A stretch of 64,000 bases of DNA, from positions 20,744,461 through 20,808,460 of the forward strand of contig NC_052481.1 in the NCBI RefSeq assembly GCF_009730915.1, written 5' to 3'. This DNA is from Dioscorea cayenensis subsp. rotundata (lineage: Eukaryota; Streptophyta; Magnoliopsida; Dioscoreales; Dioscoreaceae). The stretch's first letter is position 1. The number at the start of each line of letters is the position of its first letter. The notes beneath the pieces are model-generated. The model was given only the letters and a program-made list of their open reading frames with translations. It was not told the origin of the DNA and made no database searches. The position numbers were made by a program, and so were the translations under genes. Positions 13,201 to 25,700 of this stretch are shown here, one piece after another.

Positions 13201-15275
13201 ATTAACAATTAATTAAAAGTATTTGCAATATTCACAATATCCATCGAACACAAGAAAGTTACACCATTCTATAACCACTATGATTTGTTGAATGCACACA
13301 CAGTTGATATTTTTTGACAGACATTAGTATTGGGTATGTTAAATGCAAACAAAACATGTTTTGGTCTTGATTCATCTCAGGCATATATTTATATTAATAT
13401 TCACAAACTTAGCCAATGTGGAATTATTAGGCACTCCACTGCACAACAAAATTTCAAAATGAAGTTTTTACTCCATACAGAGCATAAATTTGGGTGCTCC
13501 ATATATGTCTTTGTGTGATCACCCAAACATTATACTCCAAAAATGAGGAAATTCATTCGAGTGCGATATGTTAAAACTATTGAAAGACAACACAAGAGAT
13601 GTAAATATTCTACATGCTTTTCTGATAGGGTTCATGGCTGCATTGTGTGAGCCATATGGTTCTGTATTTGTGAGCTTTTATGTGATATATACTGCAGTTT
13701 CAATTAGATAAAATGGTGTCAATTCTTTATATTTTATTAACCATTGTATTAAGTGTGGAAATTGGTCTTCAGAGATGTTTGTTAGATGGTATTCATCTTC
13801 AAAGTCATCAATTTGCAAGGGATATCTTTTTTGTTCAATTTGTTCTTGTAGCATTATGATGTCCTTCATTTAGTGTATGAATCTAATTGTCTACAAAGTT
13901 CCTGAGCCTGGCTTGATTGTATTTTGCAGCTCAAAGTATCAATTACTGTGGGCATAGTTGGGCTGCCAAATGTTGGTAAGAGTAGTCTGATTAACAGCTT
14001 GAAAAGGTCTCATGTGGTCAATGTTGGGGCTACTCCTGGGTTGACTCGATCAATGCAAGAAGTTCATTTAGATAAGAATGTGAAGCTATTGGACTGCCCT
14101 GGAGTTGTAATGCTCAAGTCTAGTGATGATGATGCATCAATTGCTCTTCGAAATTGTAAGAGAATCGAGAAGTTAGAAGACCTTGTTGGCCCAGGTAACT
14201 TCCATGAGTAATACTGTTCATATTGATACACTTTACTAAATTTGTATTGAAGTACTTCATCACTGGGTGTATGATCAACTCTCTATAATTAGCAAGATGA
14301 ATGAAATGACAAATGTCTGTTCAGAGTTACTTTTATCTGTTTCATGATATCGACGCCTCCTTTACTTGACAGGGCCTTTTTATTTTTATAGTTAAGAAGA
14401 TATTAGACCTTTGTCCTGCTGAAAGGTTGATGTCATTTTACAAGTTGCCGAGCTTTAGCTCTGTTGATGACTTCCTTTATAAGGTTGCTACTTTGAGGGG
14501 AAAACTAAAAAAAGGTGGTATTGTGGATGTTGAAGCTGCTGCAAGGATTGTTCTTCATGACTGGAATGAGGGTTAGTTTGTTAATTTCCAGTATACGTAG
14601 TCAATTCTGTGACACGGCGTTTGATTAATATTATCTCATATTTGTAGGAAAAATTCCATATTACACATTGCCTCCGGTACGAAATCAAGTAGATAATGCT
14701 GAGGCAGTAGTTGTTTCTGAGTTTGGGAAAGAATTTAATGTTGATGATGTTTACAAGACTGAATCTTCATTCATTGGAACCCTTCCATCTGTTGAACACT
14801 TTAATCATGTTGAAGTTCCTCCATCATCACCACCAAATTTTGATGAACAGATGAAGGATGAGGTTTGTTTCACCCACTTTGAATTTACTTATTTTCTTAT
14901 TTAGATTGATCGAGAACACCCTAATTGTTTGACCGCTTTTGTCGTCTCAGGGTGCTGTGGAGCAAAATGAAGTGATTCAGAATGATGAGTCCATGGCAAG
15001 CGATTCTAAAAGATCTTGAGGAAACAAAACAAAATACCTCTAACCGACAAAACGACAAACTATACACTGCAGAAGGTATTCTCGATCCATGCAAGCGAAG
15101 AGCAGAGAAGAAAAGGCGAAAAGCACAAAAGTTGAATTCCACTAATGATATGGACACAGACTATGATTTTAAGGTAGACTATCGAAAACAAATCGATGAA
15201 GCTGATAATGAAGATAGTGATGAAGAATATGAAGGCAACAATGCCGCCCCAATGGCCGGAATGGAGCTTGAGTAG
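10294..15275 (+). CDS. NSN1: nucleolar circularly permuted GTPase NSN1 / nucleostemin-like (GNL3)
   Basis: Nucleolar GTPase of the YlqF/YawG family involved in large ribosomal subunit maturation and cell proliferation. Nine coding exons: 10294-10312, 10394-10638, 10826-10958, 11093-11266, 11527-11744, 13930-14194, 14392-14571, 14648-14862, 14951-15275. About 590 residues once one extra base is discounted, close to the Arabidopsis length. A lysine-rich GN3L/Grn1 N-terminus (to about residue 90) is followed by the permuted G motifs: DARDPFG (158-164), G4 NKID (188-191), G1 GLPNVGKSS (274-282), G2 around [10 protein letters not shown]3 DCPG (318-321). The acidic, basic tail contains [11 protein letters not shown] and [11 protein letters not shown]. 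Odd: in the last exon the frame shifts at the AAAA of 15008-15011. As written it stops early at SDSKRS, but with three A the conserved tail is in frame. Intron 5 is 2.2 kb and contains a foreign exon. Confidence 0.93.
11745..13929. other. 2.2-kb intron 5 of NSN1
   Basis: Much longer than the other NSN1 introns (roughly 80-260 bp). It separates the G4 half from the G1 half of the permuted GTPase domain. It holds a (TA)n run at about 12668-12684 and the reversed NPC1-like exon at 13080-13173. The size difference suggests that most of the intron arrived by insertion, but no element ends were found. Confidence 0.6.
13080..13173 (-). pseudogene. isolated NPC1-like exon inside NSN1 intron 5, reverse orientation
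   Basis: On the minus strand the sequence runs from an acceptor (GCCGATGCAG) through about 94 coding bases to a donor (G|GTTAGT). The translation contains [15 protein letters not shown] and then [12 protein letters not shown], with no stop. This strongly resembles the Niemann-Pick C1 sterol transporter (compare FPYSVFYVFYEQYL in the human protein, from memory). No neighbouring NPC1 exons were found on either side within the 2.2-kb intron. Since splice sites and intron flanks are kept, the piece was probably moved as DNA and not through mRNA. It is listed as a pseudogene fragment because one exon cannot be functional alone. Confidence 0.7.
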
Positions 15276-15857
15276 AGAAACAAATACGTAAAATGCACTA
15301 TAAAAACATAATTGAACACATTTATTTAATTTGTCAAAGTTCTACTTCCATGGTTTTGGTTTTTTCTTGGAAGAGCACTTGTTTTCAGTAGTGTTTGTTT
15401 AAAATCTTAAGACAAGAATGATCTTGCATTGTAGCAGCAACCTTGAGATTGAAATGAAAATTCATAAGCTTTCAGTTATGAGCATTGAGTTTTGTCATTG
15501 ATCCTTTTTAAGAGTTGGATGACATTTGTACTGATAACCCATTCCTTTTCAGGCTTCAGTTTTTCTCTCTTTGTTTCATTATCATTGTTATGATCAAGAT
15601 TGTTTTTTCCCCTTCTATTTTTAATGTTTAAAATATAATTTTTTAAATTGCCCAAAACCTTGAAATTAGGACTTGATTGTAGACTTGTAGTTATTTAAGG
15701 AGTTTTTTTAATTTAAAAAAATTAAAAGAGCTTCTCATGCTTGAGTTCTATGTTACATCACCATGCATTGAATCAAACAGTGAAGTTCAATATGACATTA
15801 GATATCATTTGCCAAATTTATATATATATTTTTTAGATTAAGATACAATGTTATCGC
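15276..15857. other. NSN1 3' flank
   Basis: 3' UTR and downstream AT-rich sequence of NSN1. A poly-T/A-rich stretch at 15600-15720 and no reading frame of note. Confidence 0.4.
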
Positions 15858-16134
15858 CCCCGTGCTGAGGTGGAGCATTGTTCTGCGACAGATCTTGAGT
15901 TTACTTTGGCCGAGGAGCGGGACAAAGAAACCGAGAATCCACTTTCTATGGGCTGGGGAGGAGGCACTTTCTCCTTCTTTTAATCTCGCGATATTCTCCG
16001 TTGTTCTATTAGCTTAGTGTGTTTTTGTGTTGTTGAGCACCACTCGCTAGCCAGTGTCCTTTCCCTCTCAGTGTGATACTGCGGTTTTGTTTGTCTACTT
16101 TTATTTTTATCGAGTGGTTTTATCCACTCTTTTA

Positions 16135-16165
<31 letters not shown>
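15858..16165 (+). mobile_element. 5'-truncated LINE (L1-type) 3' end
   Basis: A GC-richer block in AT-rich surroundings ends in TTATCCACTCTTTTATAAAA followed by an (AAAT)n tail to about 16165, a typical 3' end of plant L1-type LINEs. Possible 9-bp target duplications with one mismatch flank it: TGTTATCGC at 15849-15857 and TGCTATCGC at 16166-16174. Only about 300 bp survive, with no recognisable reverse transcriptase. Confidence 0.5.
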
Positions 16166-16174
16166 TGCTATCGC

Positions 16175-18193
16175 ATTTTGTTATAAGTACAATCATGCAT
16201 ACTTGTTTAATACATTAACGCTGATTTAATTATTGAAGTTTAATATAACACTAATATTATTAGCCAATAGATTAAGATTCTTTGTAAATATTTTCTTTGA
16301 GTTTTTAAAAAATAGTAATATATATATATAAATATAAAGTGATAGTACATGTGCTTGTTAAGCTTGTTTAATTTATCAGAAAAAATCAGTAATGCTGTAT
16401 AGAAAAAAAAAGAAAGAAAGAAGCTTAAAATTATGTATTCATCGATCCAAGCCACCAATATATATAATATTATTCTTTATTGTTTCTAAATAATAAAATA
16501 TCATAAAAGTATGAAAAATAAAAATTAGAATCGTAAAGAGAGACATGAGAACCACATGGTCCCCATATTAAAATTGAATTTTCTTTTCTAACTTCTTTAC
16601 TTTGAAGTGGGGTCATTCTTGTTTCCTATGGACATATAATATAAACCTTGACACCTTCATAAAGGTTGAACCTTAAATATCTAAGTACAATCTTAATTTA
16701 TTTAAAACATTAATCAAATATTCTTATTACAAGAATTACCCATAAAAATAAGTCAAAACCAAGTCAATCCCATTTACAGTTGGTCAATTTCAATGGTTTC
16801 TATATCACCATGGCATCTATTCCATATATGAAATAAACACAATGATTTTTCCTTTTTTTTTACTTTTTCTTTTTTCATTAGATTTAACTTTTGAAAGAGT
16901 AAAGAAAATATAATTTTTGCAAAAGTAAAGCAAGATTTTCTACTCGTTATTATTATGAAAAATATGTCATTCATGACAAAGAAATAAATGAAATTTGTAA
17001 TGACAAAATAAGACATAAAAAAGAAAGCACCAAACTTTAGATCTTGCATGATCATCTTAGTACAACAACATATATGACCAAATATTATAGAGCATTTAAT
17101 CATTAAAACAATTAAAAAAAAAGGAGCAAAGAAATAAAGAGAGAAAAATGAAGAGGAGACTCAACATTGTGCGATCTCCTTATTAACTTTCCATCTTCAT
17201 TGGTCTTTGTGACAATAAAAAGTTTTCAATGTGTACATACATACATATACATATATATATATATATATATAATATTATCATTGGACAAAATTTTTATTAT
17301 TTTTATTAAATTAATGAGTAATCATTTTTGTTTTGAAATTTCTCTATTTTTTATCATTATTTTATAAAGTTATATCTAATCATTATTATTTTAGTTTCAT
17401 TGTATATATATATATGAAGTTCATTTTTATTTTTTTATATTGTGTTTATAATTAACATTATCATTTGATGAAAAATTATCTACTAATCAGTAATTACTTT
17501 TATTGATATTTTACTTTTTCCCAATCATTTTTTGTCTAGTCATATATACAACCAACATTTTTAATTTCATTATACATGAACATAATAATAATAATAATAA
17601 TATAATAATAATAATAATAAAATTATTATTATTATTATTATTAGGGCGAGGAAGATAAAAGGAAGGTAAACCTTCCATTCATGCAATGATCATCACATGA
17701 AAAGGTACCAAGAGAAATGGACAAAAAGAAAAGAAAAGAAAAAGAGAGCTATAGAGCAAAAGAAAGCCACTCTTCATCCTCAAGACTTGGAAGGCCACAC
17801 ACCACCCACTGGCCCCTCCACTAACACTTAGTAAATTTAATTTGAGATCATCCTTCATCCCTCATCCCTCATACATAGATATAGGCAAACACATGTACAC
17901 ATCTGCTTCTTGAGAATATATAAAGCTCAAACACACCTATATTTTAGTGCAAAAAAAATAAGGTTCATTGTGTTATATATTTCTTTATTCAAGAAATTAA
18001 TTAAACTAAAGCTTAAAGGATACATGTATTAATTGTTTGTAGTATATATATATATATATATAAGGAAGAGTATAGAGTACTTAGAAATGGGTTAAGAGGG
18101 TGGCTGATAAAAAGCTTTAAGCTTGTCTAGAATCTATAAAAGAAAAGGTGAAAACAACTCAAAAGGGTGGGTCTTTGAATCCTTTTTATATAA
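16175..18193. other. intergenic and NAC upstream region, AT-rich
   Basis: Very AT-rich with many (TA)n runs (for example 17250-17269 and 18043-18061). Probable TATA boxes of the NAC gene are TATATAAA at about 17917-17924 and a weaker TTTATATAAA at about 18185. A trinucleotide hairpin repeat is listed separately. No gene seen. Confidence 0.45.
17582..17643. repeat. (ATA)n-(ATT)n self-complementary microsatellite
   Basis: A run of ATA triplets is followed directly by a run of ATT triplets, so the two halves are complementary and could fold into an AT hairpin of about 25 bp per arm. It lies about 700 bp upstream of the NAC start codon. Confidence 0.85.
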
Positions 18194-18268
18194 ATGATGA
18201 TGGTGATGAAAAGAGAAGAAGAACAAGAAGAAGAAGAAGAAGAAGAAGAAGAGAGGTTGTGTCTTTGA
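18194..18268 (+). other. upstream open reading frame in the NAC leader (poly-Glu)
   Basis: ATG at 18194 followed by two more in-frame ATGs and a (GAA)n tract, ending at TGA 18266-18268, 57 bases before the NAC start. Peptide of 24 residues of the type MMMVMKREEE followed by poly-Glu. Whether it is in the transcript depends on which TATA box is used. Confidence 0.35.
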
Positions 18269-18325
18269 GTTTTCTTTGATCTTTGAGGAAGAAAAGAAAG
18301 AGGATTGGTTGGGGAAGAAGATCCA

Positions 18326-19224
18326 ATGGCTCCGGTGGGCCTTCCGCCGGGCTTTCGATTTCACCCTACCGATGAAGAACTCGTAAACTATTACCTCAAG
18401 AGGAAGATCCATGGCCTTAAGATCGAGCTCGATATCATACCCGAAGTCGATCTTTACAAGTGTGAGCCATGGGAGCTTTCAGGTACATGACACATACATA
18501 AATTTATGCATGTGATTAGTATTCAATGTGAGATTCTTTGCATTTAATCTTAATATAAAAATATTTGATCATGTGTTGTAGAGAAGTCATTCTTGCCTAG
18601 TAGAGATCCAGAGTGGTATTTCTTCGGTCCAAGAGATCGGAAATACCCAAATGGATTTAGGACTAATAGAGCAACAAGAGCTGGATACTGGAAATCAACA
18701 GGGAAAGATAGGAGAGTGAGTTGCCAAAATAGAGCAATTGGGATGAAGAAGACATTGGTTTATTATCGAGGTCGAGCTCCGCAAGGCATTCGAACCGATT
18801 GGGTGATGCATGAGTATAGGCTCGACGATAAGGAATGCGAAGATACAATGGGAATTCAGGTACTATATATATATATATATATATCATCCTGATCACAATC
18901 ATGCAACTTCTTCTTCTTCTCTACATACATGCTTTGTGTTGTATACATTGTGAAACCCTAATTATTATTTCCAACATTATGATTGGCAAATGCATGATTA
19001 GTTGTGAGTAAAATTAACCCTAACTAATCTTTGTATCAACTTAAGTTTTCATTGTGATTAATAAATAGCAATGATGAAAATCAGATAAAAAGCCTAGCTA
19101 GATTTCTCTTTTTCTTTGTTGTGAGTGAATTAAACCCTAACTGATTTTTATATTAGATTTAAAGAGAATGGAACGTATGAAGAGATAATAACAGTAATAA
19201 ATAGTAATGTATTTACATATATGC

Positions 19225-19259
<35 letters not shown>

Positions 19260-20386
19260 CATAATTATATATATGAAGGTAAGAAGGGAGAAGAGGGAAA
19301 AGAAGAGATTCTACGTGGGTTTATGCATGGAGTGCATGGAAAGCTAGGGCTTTCTTTCTTTGCTTTAATGCTTTTTCTATCCATTTAGAAACACATTATA
19401 TATTCCTTTCTTGATGTATATATGTCTAGATCCCTTGCCCAAGTACATCACAAGATTTTGAGTAATCAAGTAAGACAAATCTAGCATGCATTAATTATTA
19501 TGATCAAGTTCATCTTGTTGGTCATTGATCAATCATATGCTAGTTAGCTGCATGGATAACTGAAACACACTTTACATTATATATATATATACATGATGAA
19601 TAAATATAAGATATATATTTATATATTTAATGAAGGATTATTTATTAATTAAGATGATGGTGTGGGATATAATTAAATTAAAAAGCAAAGATAAGTGTGT
19701 CGGTTGCTTTTCACTTTATTCACAAACTACCCCCACACTGCAAAGATTCTCACCACCCCTTCTTTCATCCTTTCAACCTCATATAAGATATACATCATAT
19801 CATACCATATATATATATATACATACATCTTCATTGTTATCAAGGTTTCAAAGCTAAATATATACTTTTAAGTTTATATTACTTTCTGTTTTCCTCTTGC
19901 CCTTCATAAACTGAAACATTTTACTTTATAATGAGCATATATGGTTTATCTATCTCTCTTAATATATTTCTACACACACAGACACATGAATATATATATA
20001 TATATATATATAAGAAAATGAAGAGAAGAAAAAGGAAAATGTTAATATGGATTAATAAAATTAATGTTTGGCAGGACTCATATGCACTGTGTAGAGTGTT
20101 CAAGAAAAATGTGGTATGTGCTGAAATAGAAGATCAAGGGCAATGCAGTCTAAGCATGATAGAGAGTTCACAAGGACTAACAAGTAGTAGCACTCATGAT
20201 CAGTACTATGATCAGCTTGAAACTGTGTCTCCAGACACTGCTGTTAATGGATCATCACCATGCATTGATGAAGATGATAAAGATGACTCTTGGATGCAGT
20301 TCATCACTGAAGAAGCTTGGTGTTCAAATGTTTCCACTTCTGAACCTTGTGATGACCTCTCAACTGTGGCTGCTTATGCCAACTGA
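18326..20386 (+). CDS. NAC-domain transcription factor
   Basis: Plant-specific NAC factor that binds DNA in the nucleus as a dimer. Three exons: 18326-18482, 18582-18859, 20075-20386, giving 248 residues. The intron positions are those usual for NAC genes. Subdomain A begins [21 protein letters not shown] contains [19 protein letters not shown] contains [20 protein letters not shown] and [13 protein letters not shown] contains [20 protein letters not shown] and WVMHEYRL, and E contains [12 protein letters not shown]. The C-terminal part is only about 90 residues, acidic and serine-rich, with [13 protein letters not shown] as a likely activation segment; no membrane anchor is seen. The NAC domain resembles the group that includes NAC045/NAC086 and relatives, but I would not name an orthologue. 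Intron 2 (1.2 kb) has TA and GT microsatellites. The leader carries a (GAA)n uORF. Confidence 0.95.
19225..19259. repeat. (TA)n(GT)n compound microsatellite in NAC intron 2
   Basis: TA repeats to 19240 followed by GT repeats to 19259. Another (AT)n run lies near 19987-20012 in the same intron. Confidence 0.85.
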
Positions 20387-20395
20387 TTCTTCTTC

Positions 20396-20431
<36 letters not shown>

Positions 20432-20689
20432 TGCATTATTTAAGGTTTGTTGTCTGTCAAATAGAGTTTCACTAATTTTTATATGGAGATATATTGTGTA
20501 TTGAGTCTGCAAGGTTTTGTGGGAATAGGTCCTCCTTTCTACTTCTTTTTATTTTTTTATTTTTATTTTTATTTTCTTTTTCTCTCCCTTTTTTTTATTT
20601 ATCTTTATCTCTTTTTCTTGTTTGCACTTCCTTATGGTGGTGTATAGAATAAGTGGACTTGTATGTGGTATAGCATTTGAAATAAAGAA

Positions 20690-20735
<46 letters not shown>

Positions 20736-21332
20736 GCGCAGGAATAAATCACGTGCACTAAAACAAAAAAAAAATACAATCAATAACCACTAGGTGTGGG
20801 AGAAGGAGAGTATAATAAAACAAAAGACAAAAAAACTACAAAAACATAAAAGAAGAGGACCACGGCCGAAAACTAGACGAGAGAGGTCCCAGAGAAAAAG
20901 AGAAACTAAGTGGGCACGTCCTCGCCTGGGTCTAGCTGATCACCAAAAAAAGTTCAGGATGCATTTGGTCGTAGCAGTTGGGTCTTCCAATCTTTTTTTT
21001 TTGGAGTCTCGCACTGTGTTTTGGTTTGGGTAACACTGATATTTTATAAAAGAAAATTATTTTACATGGCTTTTATTTAAGTTCTTGAATTTATTAGGTA
21101 AAACCTTACGATCTTTGCAATGGAGGTTTGTGTAATTTTTTTAAATTTAAGGGGCATTTATATATGTTGAAAAACCTTAATTTGTATATCAAATAAAATT
21201 TTTAAATAGTTATAAATATATCCGAGCGAAATTACAATCAGTTGGAAAAAAATATTTAAAATTTTTGGAAGCTTCCAAAGTCTACTGCCTAAAGAATAAT
21301 GGGACTTTGTTTTCTCAATCTTTCTATCATTT
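20387..21332. other. NAC 3' flank with (ATT)n and a GC-richer, possibly LINE-derived block
   Basis: After the NAC stop come (TA)n at about 20402-20429, poly-T/A sequence and an (ATT)n microsatellite at 20689-20735. From about 20800 to 21030 the composition changes: on the minus strand it resembles a plant LINE 3' end (C/T-rich, with TTTTTGTAGTTTTTTTGTC and similar), but neither tail nor target duplication can be proved. No host gene. Confidence 0.35.
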
Positions 21333-21493
21333 ATTTATTTATTTTTTTGAGGTAGGGTGACAAGCACTGAGGGTAAGGAATTGTCATGTGCCTTTTTTCA
21401 TCTTGAAACTGGTAGCACAATCAAAGAAAATCAAACTCACATCTCTCTCAAATAAAAGAACCCAGATACCGCTTGGCCACACCCCTTTTGGTT
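21333..21493 (-). mobile_element. complete tRNA-derived SINE with 12-bp target duplications
   Basis: On the minus strand it starts near 21493. It has a pol III A box TGGCCAAGCGG (about 21469-21479), a B-box-like GTGAGTTTGATTTTC (about 21426-21440), a tRNA-unrelated body, and ends in an A-rich tail AAAAAAATAAATAAA at 21333. Perfect direct repeats TTTCTATCATTT flank it at 21321-21332 and 21494-21505. The A-box region resembles a Ser/Leu-type tRNA. It carries no protein and would have moved with LINE machinery. Perfect target duplications suggest a fairly recent insertion. Confidence 0.8.
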
Positions 21494-21505
21494 TTTCTAT
21501 CATTT

Positions 21506-22755
21506 TCTTAATGACATCTTCTGTTAGCTTTGTATAAAGCAACAAAATTATTACTTTGGATAATCTTACTAGATGCTGACATAATGGTCTATATACTAAA
21601 AGAAGTCTACAACATGTGTTTGTTATGCAGCCAAGGAAAGTAATCAAACTATCAAAGCATAGATCATTTCTTTCGTAACTCAAGCCTTTCTTATTACCCT
21701 ACCCCATCTTGATTGAGAAGGTTTAGCCTTATTATTATTATTTTTTACACTGGACTAAAATGAAATAAACGCATCTTTAATAACTGTCATATTTTGCTCA
21801 ACTTGATCATAATTAAAATTGACAATATGTTCTTATTTTGATAAACTATACTATTGGATTCAGCAACAAATAAAATGAAGACTTCAATGTCTATTATCAA
21901 AGTAAGAACTATAGATCAAATTGAAGAAATATGATTCTTACATGTGCTCGAAGGCTTAATCTATGACCATTCTCAGTGAATGATCTCCTTATAAATTTAT
22001 GTTTTAGTCACTTTTATCTCTTTAGTTGTCTTTTGTTGTTCATTGTTCAAACCCTCAACTATGATTATTGATGATCTGTGGTTAGGATGACGCTCACATG
22101 TTATTTATTTATTTTTTTTCTCTATTTTATAATTGATTTTAATATATAATTTATTTATTTTATTAAAAAAAAATTACAGGAGACATGGTTTCATATTTTT
22201 GAGGGTGTACATGTAATTTTGACAGGTTTTTCTTTAATTTTTGTACTCCTAAAAATATTCATATCTCTAATCCCAAAACCCAAACAATTTGGTTGGGTGC
22301 CCTTCTTTTTCAAATAATTAGTAGATTATTTAACAGTTTTTTTTTTTTTTTAATAAATGCATGTTACATTAGTTACTCATGATTGGGCAAATAAGAAATA
22401 CTTAACCTTTTTTTATTTTTTGGGTTTTTGAATACACAAACAATTATAATGTTTTGAAGATTAAATAAACAACTAATGTATTCATTAAAAATAATATAAA
22501 AATAAAAAAGAAGAAGGTTTGAAGCACATCCATTATACATACTAAACTTTTACTGTTGTAGTTCCTCATCAACCTTTACAATGATTGCAATATGCAACTA
22601 ATCCATATCTACATAAAAGAGGTCAAGAAACAAAAAATAAAAAACAACAACCACAACACTCAGAAACAATCTTGTGAACAAAATGAACTACATTCCAAAG
22701 AAATCAAACAAAATGGAAATTAAAAAAAAAAAAAAGTTAATCTAAAACATAGTAT
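21506..22755. other. intergenic, AT-rich
   Basis: Between the SINE and the stop codon of the U-box gene. AT-rich with several poly-T/A tracts. The last 250 bases are probably the 3' UTR of the minus-strand ligase gene. No coding stretch supported. Confidence 0.4.
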
Positions 22756-25700
22756 TTACTTTTTTAACCCATCTTTAAGAAATACTGAAGAGAAGTTTGG
22801 CAGTTTGTCTACATGCTTGAGAGCACGCTCTGCAATCTGCTTAGTTCTGTAGTCAGCATGGCGAAATGCATCTACAAGAGCTGTGCTAACACTTTGATCA
22901 CCCGAAACATGAGAGGCAATTTCATCGGTTCGAAGAATTCTCTCAACAGCCCAAACAGATCGTTGTCGAAGAATCTCTGTTCGGTTCTCGATCAGAACTT
23001 CGAGTATTGGTTTGATTCCTTCTGCTTCAAACAGTACAAACACACCTTGATCAATGTCCACTCCATCTTCCAACAGAGTGCAGAGTGCAGCCAATGCAGC
23101 TTCCACCACCTTCTCATTTGTATGGTCTAAACATGCAACCAGTTTATCGACGGCTTTACATTCCAACAAACAGAAGCTGTCCCTTACCGAGCAGATTCCG
23201 TGGTGGACTCGGCACAAGCCAGTTACTTCAGGTTGATTGCTGAAACAAGGGAATATAGAATAACAAATTCCTGATTCTTTGATCTCTGGTATCACTGTTA
23301 GGTGCTTGGATTGCTCAGATAAATTCTCCAATGCCATGGCCGAGAGTGTTTGTACCTTGTCAAGGCCATTCATCTGAAGCAAATCAGTGAAAACTGCAGC
23401 AAGATTGTATTCACGAGCAAGGTTAATGATCTCAGGAGCATTCTGCAGAATGTATGTCAGCCTTGAAAGAATTCCGACGAGACCTTCAAGGTAAAGAGTG
23501 AAAAAGCGATTCCCGCGAGTTGCACCTCGCCGTATCTTGATCACTCTAGAAATGACAATGTCGAAAGAAGCCTTCATTTAAGAGACGTCTGGTAAGATAG
23601 GAATCCCTCTCAGGAAGGGAAGCAAGAAGACCGACAGCAGATGCTTGTTCTTCTGAGATCCCATCATTCTCTAAAATTACCTTAATCAGGCTGCCAAGTT
23701 GGCCGGCGGTACCTTGGAGGGCTTCAGCAAGTTCTTGGCCCATGTATGACGAGATATTGTATAGAATCCTTAGTGAAGCTGCTCGGATATCCCTCTGGGG
23801 AGCTTCAATGAACTGAATCAGACTCACCATAGCACCAGAGCTCTTAATAGCTGAAACTATATTTGGTACCGTTGCAGGTGAAGAGGTGAGCCCAACAAGG
23901 ATTTGAAGAAGCTTGCACTCAATTGCTGGACCAGTGTTGCTGCTGAGATGGAGCAGGTTGTGGACAATGTCTTCAGAAATCAGAGTCTCTTGCTTTGGGC
24001 CAACGGGAATGGCTTCAAAATCAGCCCCGGAGGCAACAATATTGGCAAGGACTGTTGCAGAGACCTCTTTTAGCCTCATTGGAAGCTGATTTACACCAAC
24101 TCTAAAAAGGTCTGTAACAACTGGAGGGAGGATTCCTGCTTCAATAAGAATCTTAGCGCTTGCATCATGTGATGAGATCTGGTTCAACGCCTTGAGAGCA
24201 GCTTCTCTTGCCTGCATAGTCCCACTTGTCATGATATTGATCAGGGCATGTCCGGCTCTTTGGGCCACGAAGACCTTCACATCATTGCTCAAAACCAGCT
24301 CTCCCAGATAAGCAGCCATAGATATCTGTGTCTCAGTTGGACCTGGAAAAGTACACAAAGCATTGTCGAGATGAATATTTTGAGGGCTACAAGGAAAGTT
24401 TTAGATCCTTGCAAGCTTGTTGCTTTACATTGCTTGATGAGCTTAAGGGAGTGAGATAACTTGTAAGGTCAAACAAGTGCACAGGCAATAAGGTGTGGAA
24501 ACTCATTTTATCATGTGGAATGCAGTAAATCTTTTGAGGGCAAATGTTGGGAGAAGACAACAGATATTACTTGCACACTACTATACATATGACTAAACAC
24601 ATATCAAAACTCTATGGTTTACAACTACCAAAGTTTAGGTAAAGCAAATTTAACCCTGGAAAAATTTTCATAGTATCAAGACTGGAAATTGTTTCCAACA
24701 ATGGCTAGAGGATCCCCATTTTCAGGTCAAAAAATATATAGGCAAAGAAGAGAGTCGCAGTCAGATATGACAACCACCATTGTTATACCACCAGAACATT
24801 ATCGAATACTAGGATCCACAGTGAATCATAAAACTTAGTCAGAAGACTTAATTAGATATTTTCATTAACAATGTCACTTTGATGCCAACCTTATATTAAC
24901 CAGAAAACAGGGTTAAGATCAGAATGTTTGAGGTTTAGTACAAGATGAAGTGAAATACACATGGTTCATCCCTTTACAGAAAAACATCTTATCAGCATAA
25001 ATAGGTATCTAATATTGATGGAGAAAACAGAAACATTTTTCACATGATAAATCCTCTCTCAACAATCAGGCAGGAAATGAAAGGAGATAACTACAAAGCT
25101 GAAGTAGGTGTTTAGCAAATTTTGAATCCAGAATATATCAATAAATAAGAGTTTGAAGGTATTCCGTACCTTCAAGGAGTAGTGTTAGAAGGGGCTTCAA
25201 CCGACCATTCTCTGCCATTTGCCGCACATTATTCTCGCATTTCTCCAAATTCTCCAGGGTCTTTTCAGCTCTCTCAACACAACTGATATTTTCAGAATGG
25301 TTGCTTGAGATCCCAACCAAGAGAAGTATAGCACCATTAACCCCTCCAATCTTTTCACAAAGAGTTTCAGATTTTGAAAGCTCATATAACAGATAAATAG
25401 CTTCTTCCCTTTCCTGGGAATGCTCATGCGGTAAGAACTTTACAATTGTTCTAATGGTGTCCCCTGCAGCCACAGCTTCCTGCAAAGATTAAAGATTCTG
25501 AGGAAATCCTTGATAAGAAATTATATATGTAAAGCCTTAGCAATAGCAATAAAAACCATCAACATTCACAACCTTAGTGTCAGAATTATATCCTGCTACC
25601 ATACGAAGAGTTTCCAATGCTTTACATCGTATTTTCTTGCTGCTGTTCTTTAACATGTCCGCAATTTGTGGTATAAGTTCTGCATTTCGAACAGCAAGCT

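Noticed and set aside
20549-20783. Poly-Ile and poly-Asn frames over the (ATT)n repeat
   Set aside because: Pure microsatellite translation.
21426-21486. tRNA gene
   Set aside because: A and B boxes are present but no cloverleaf can be completed; the target duplications and A-rich tail show it is a SINE head.
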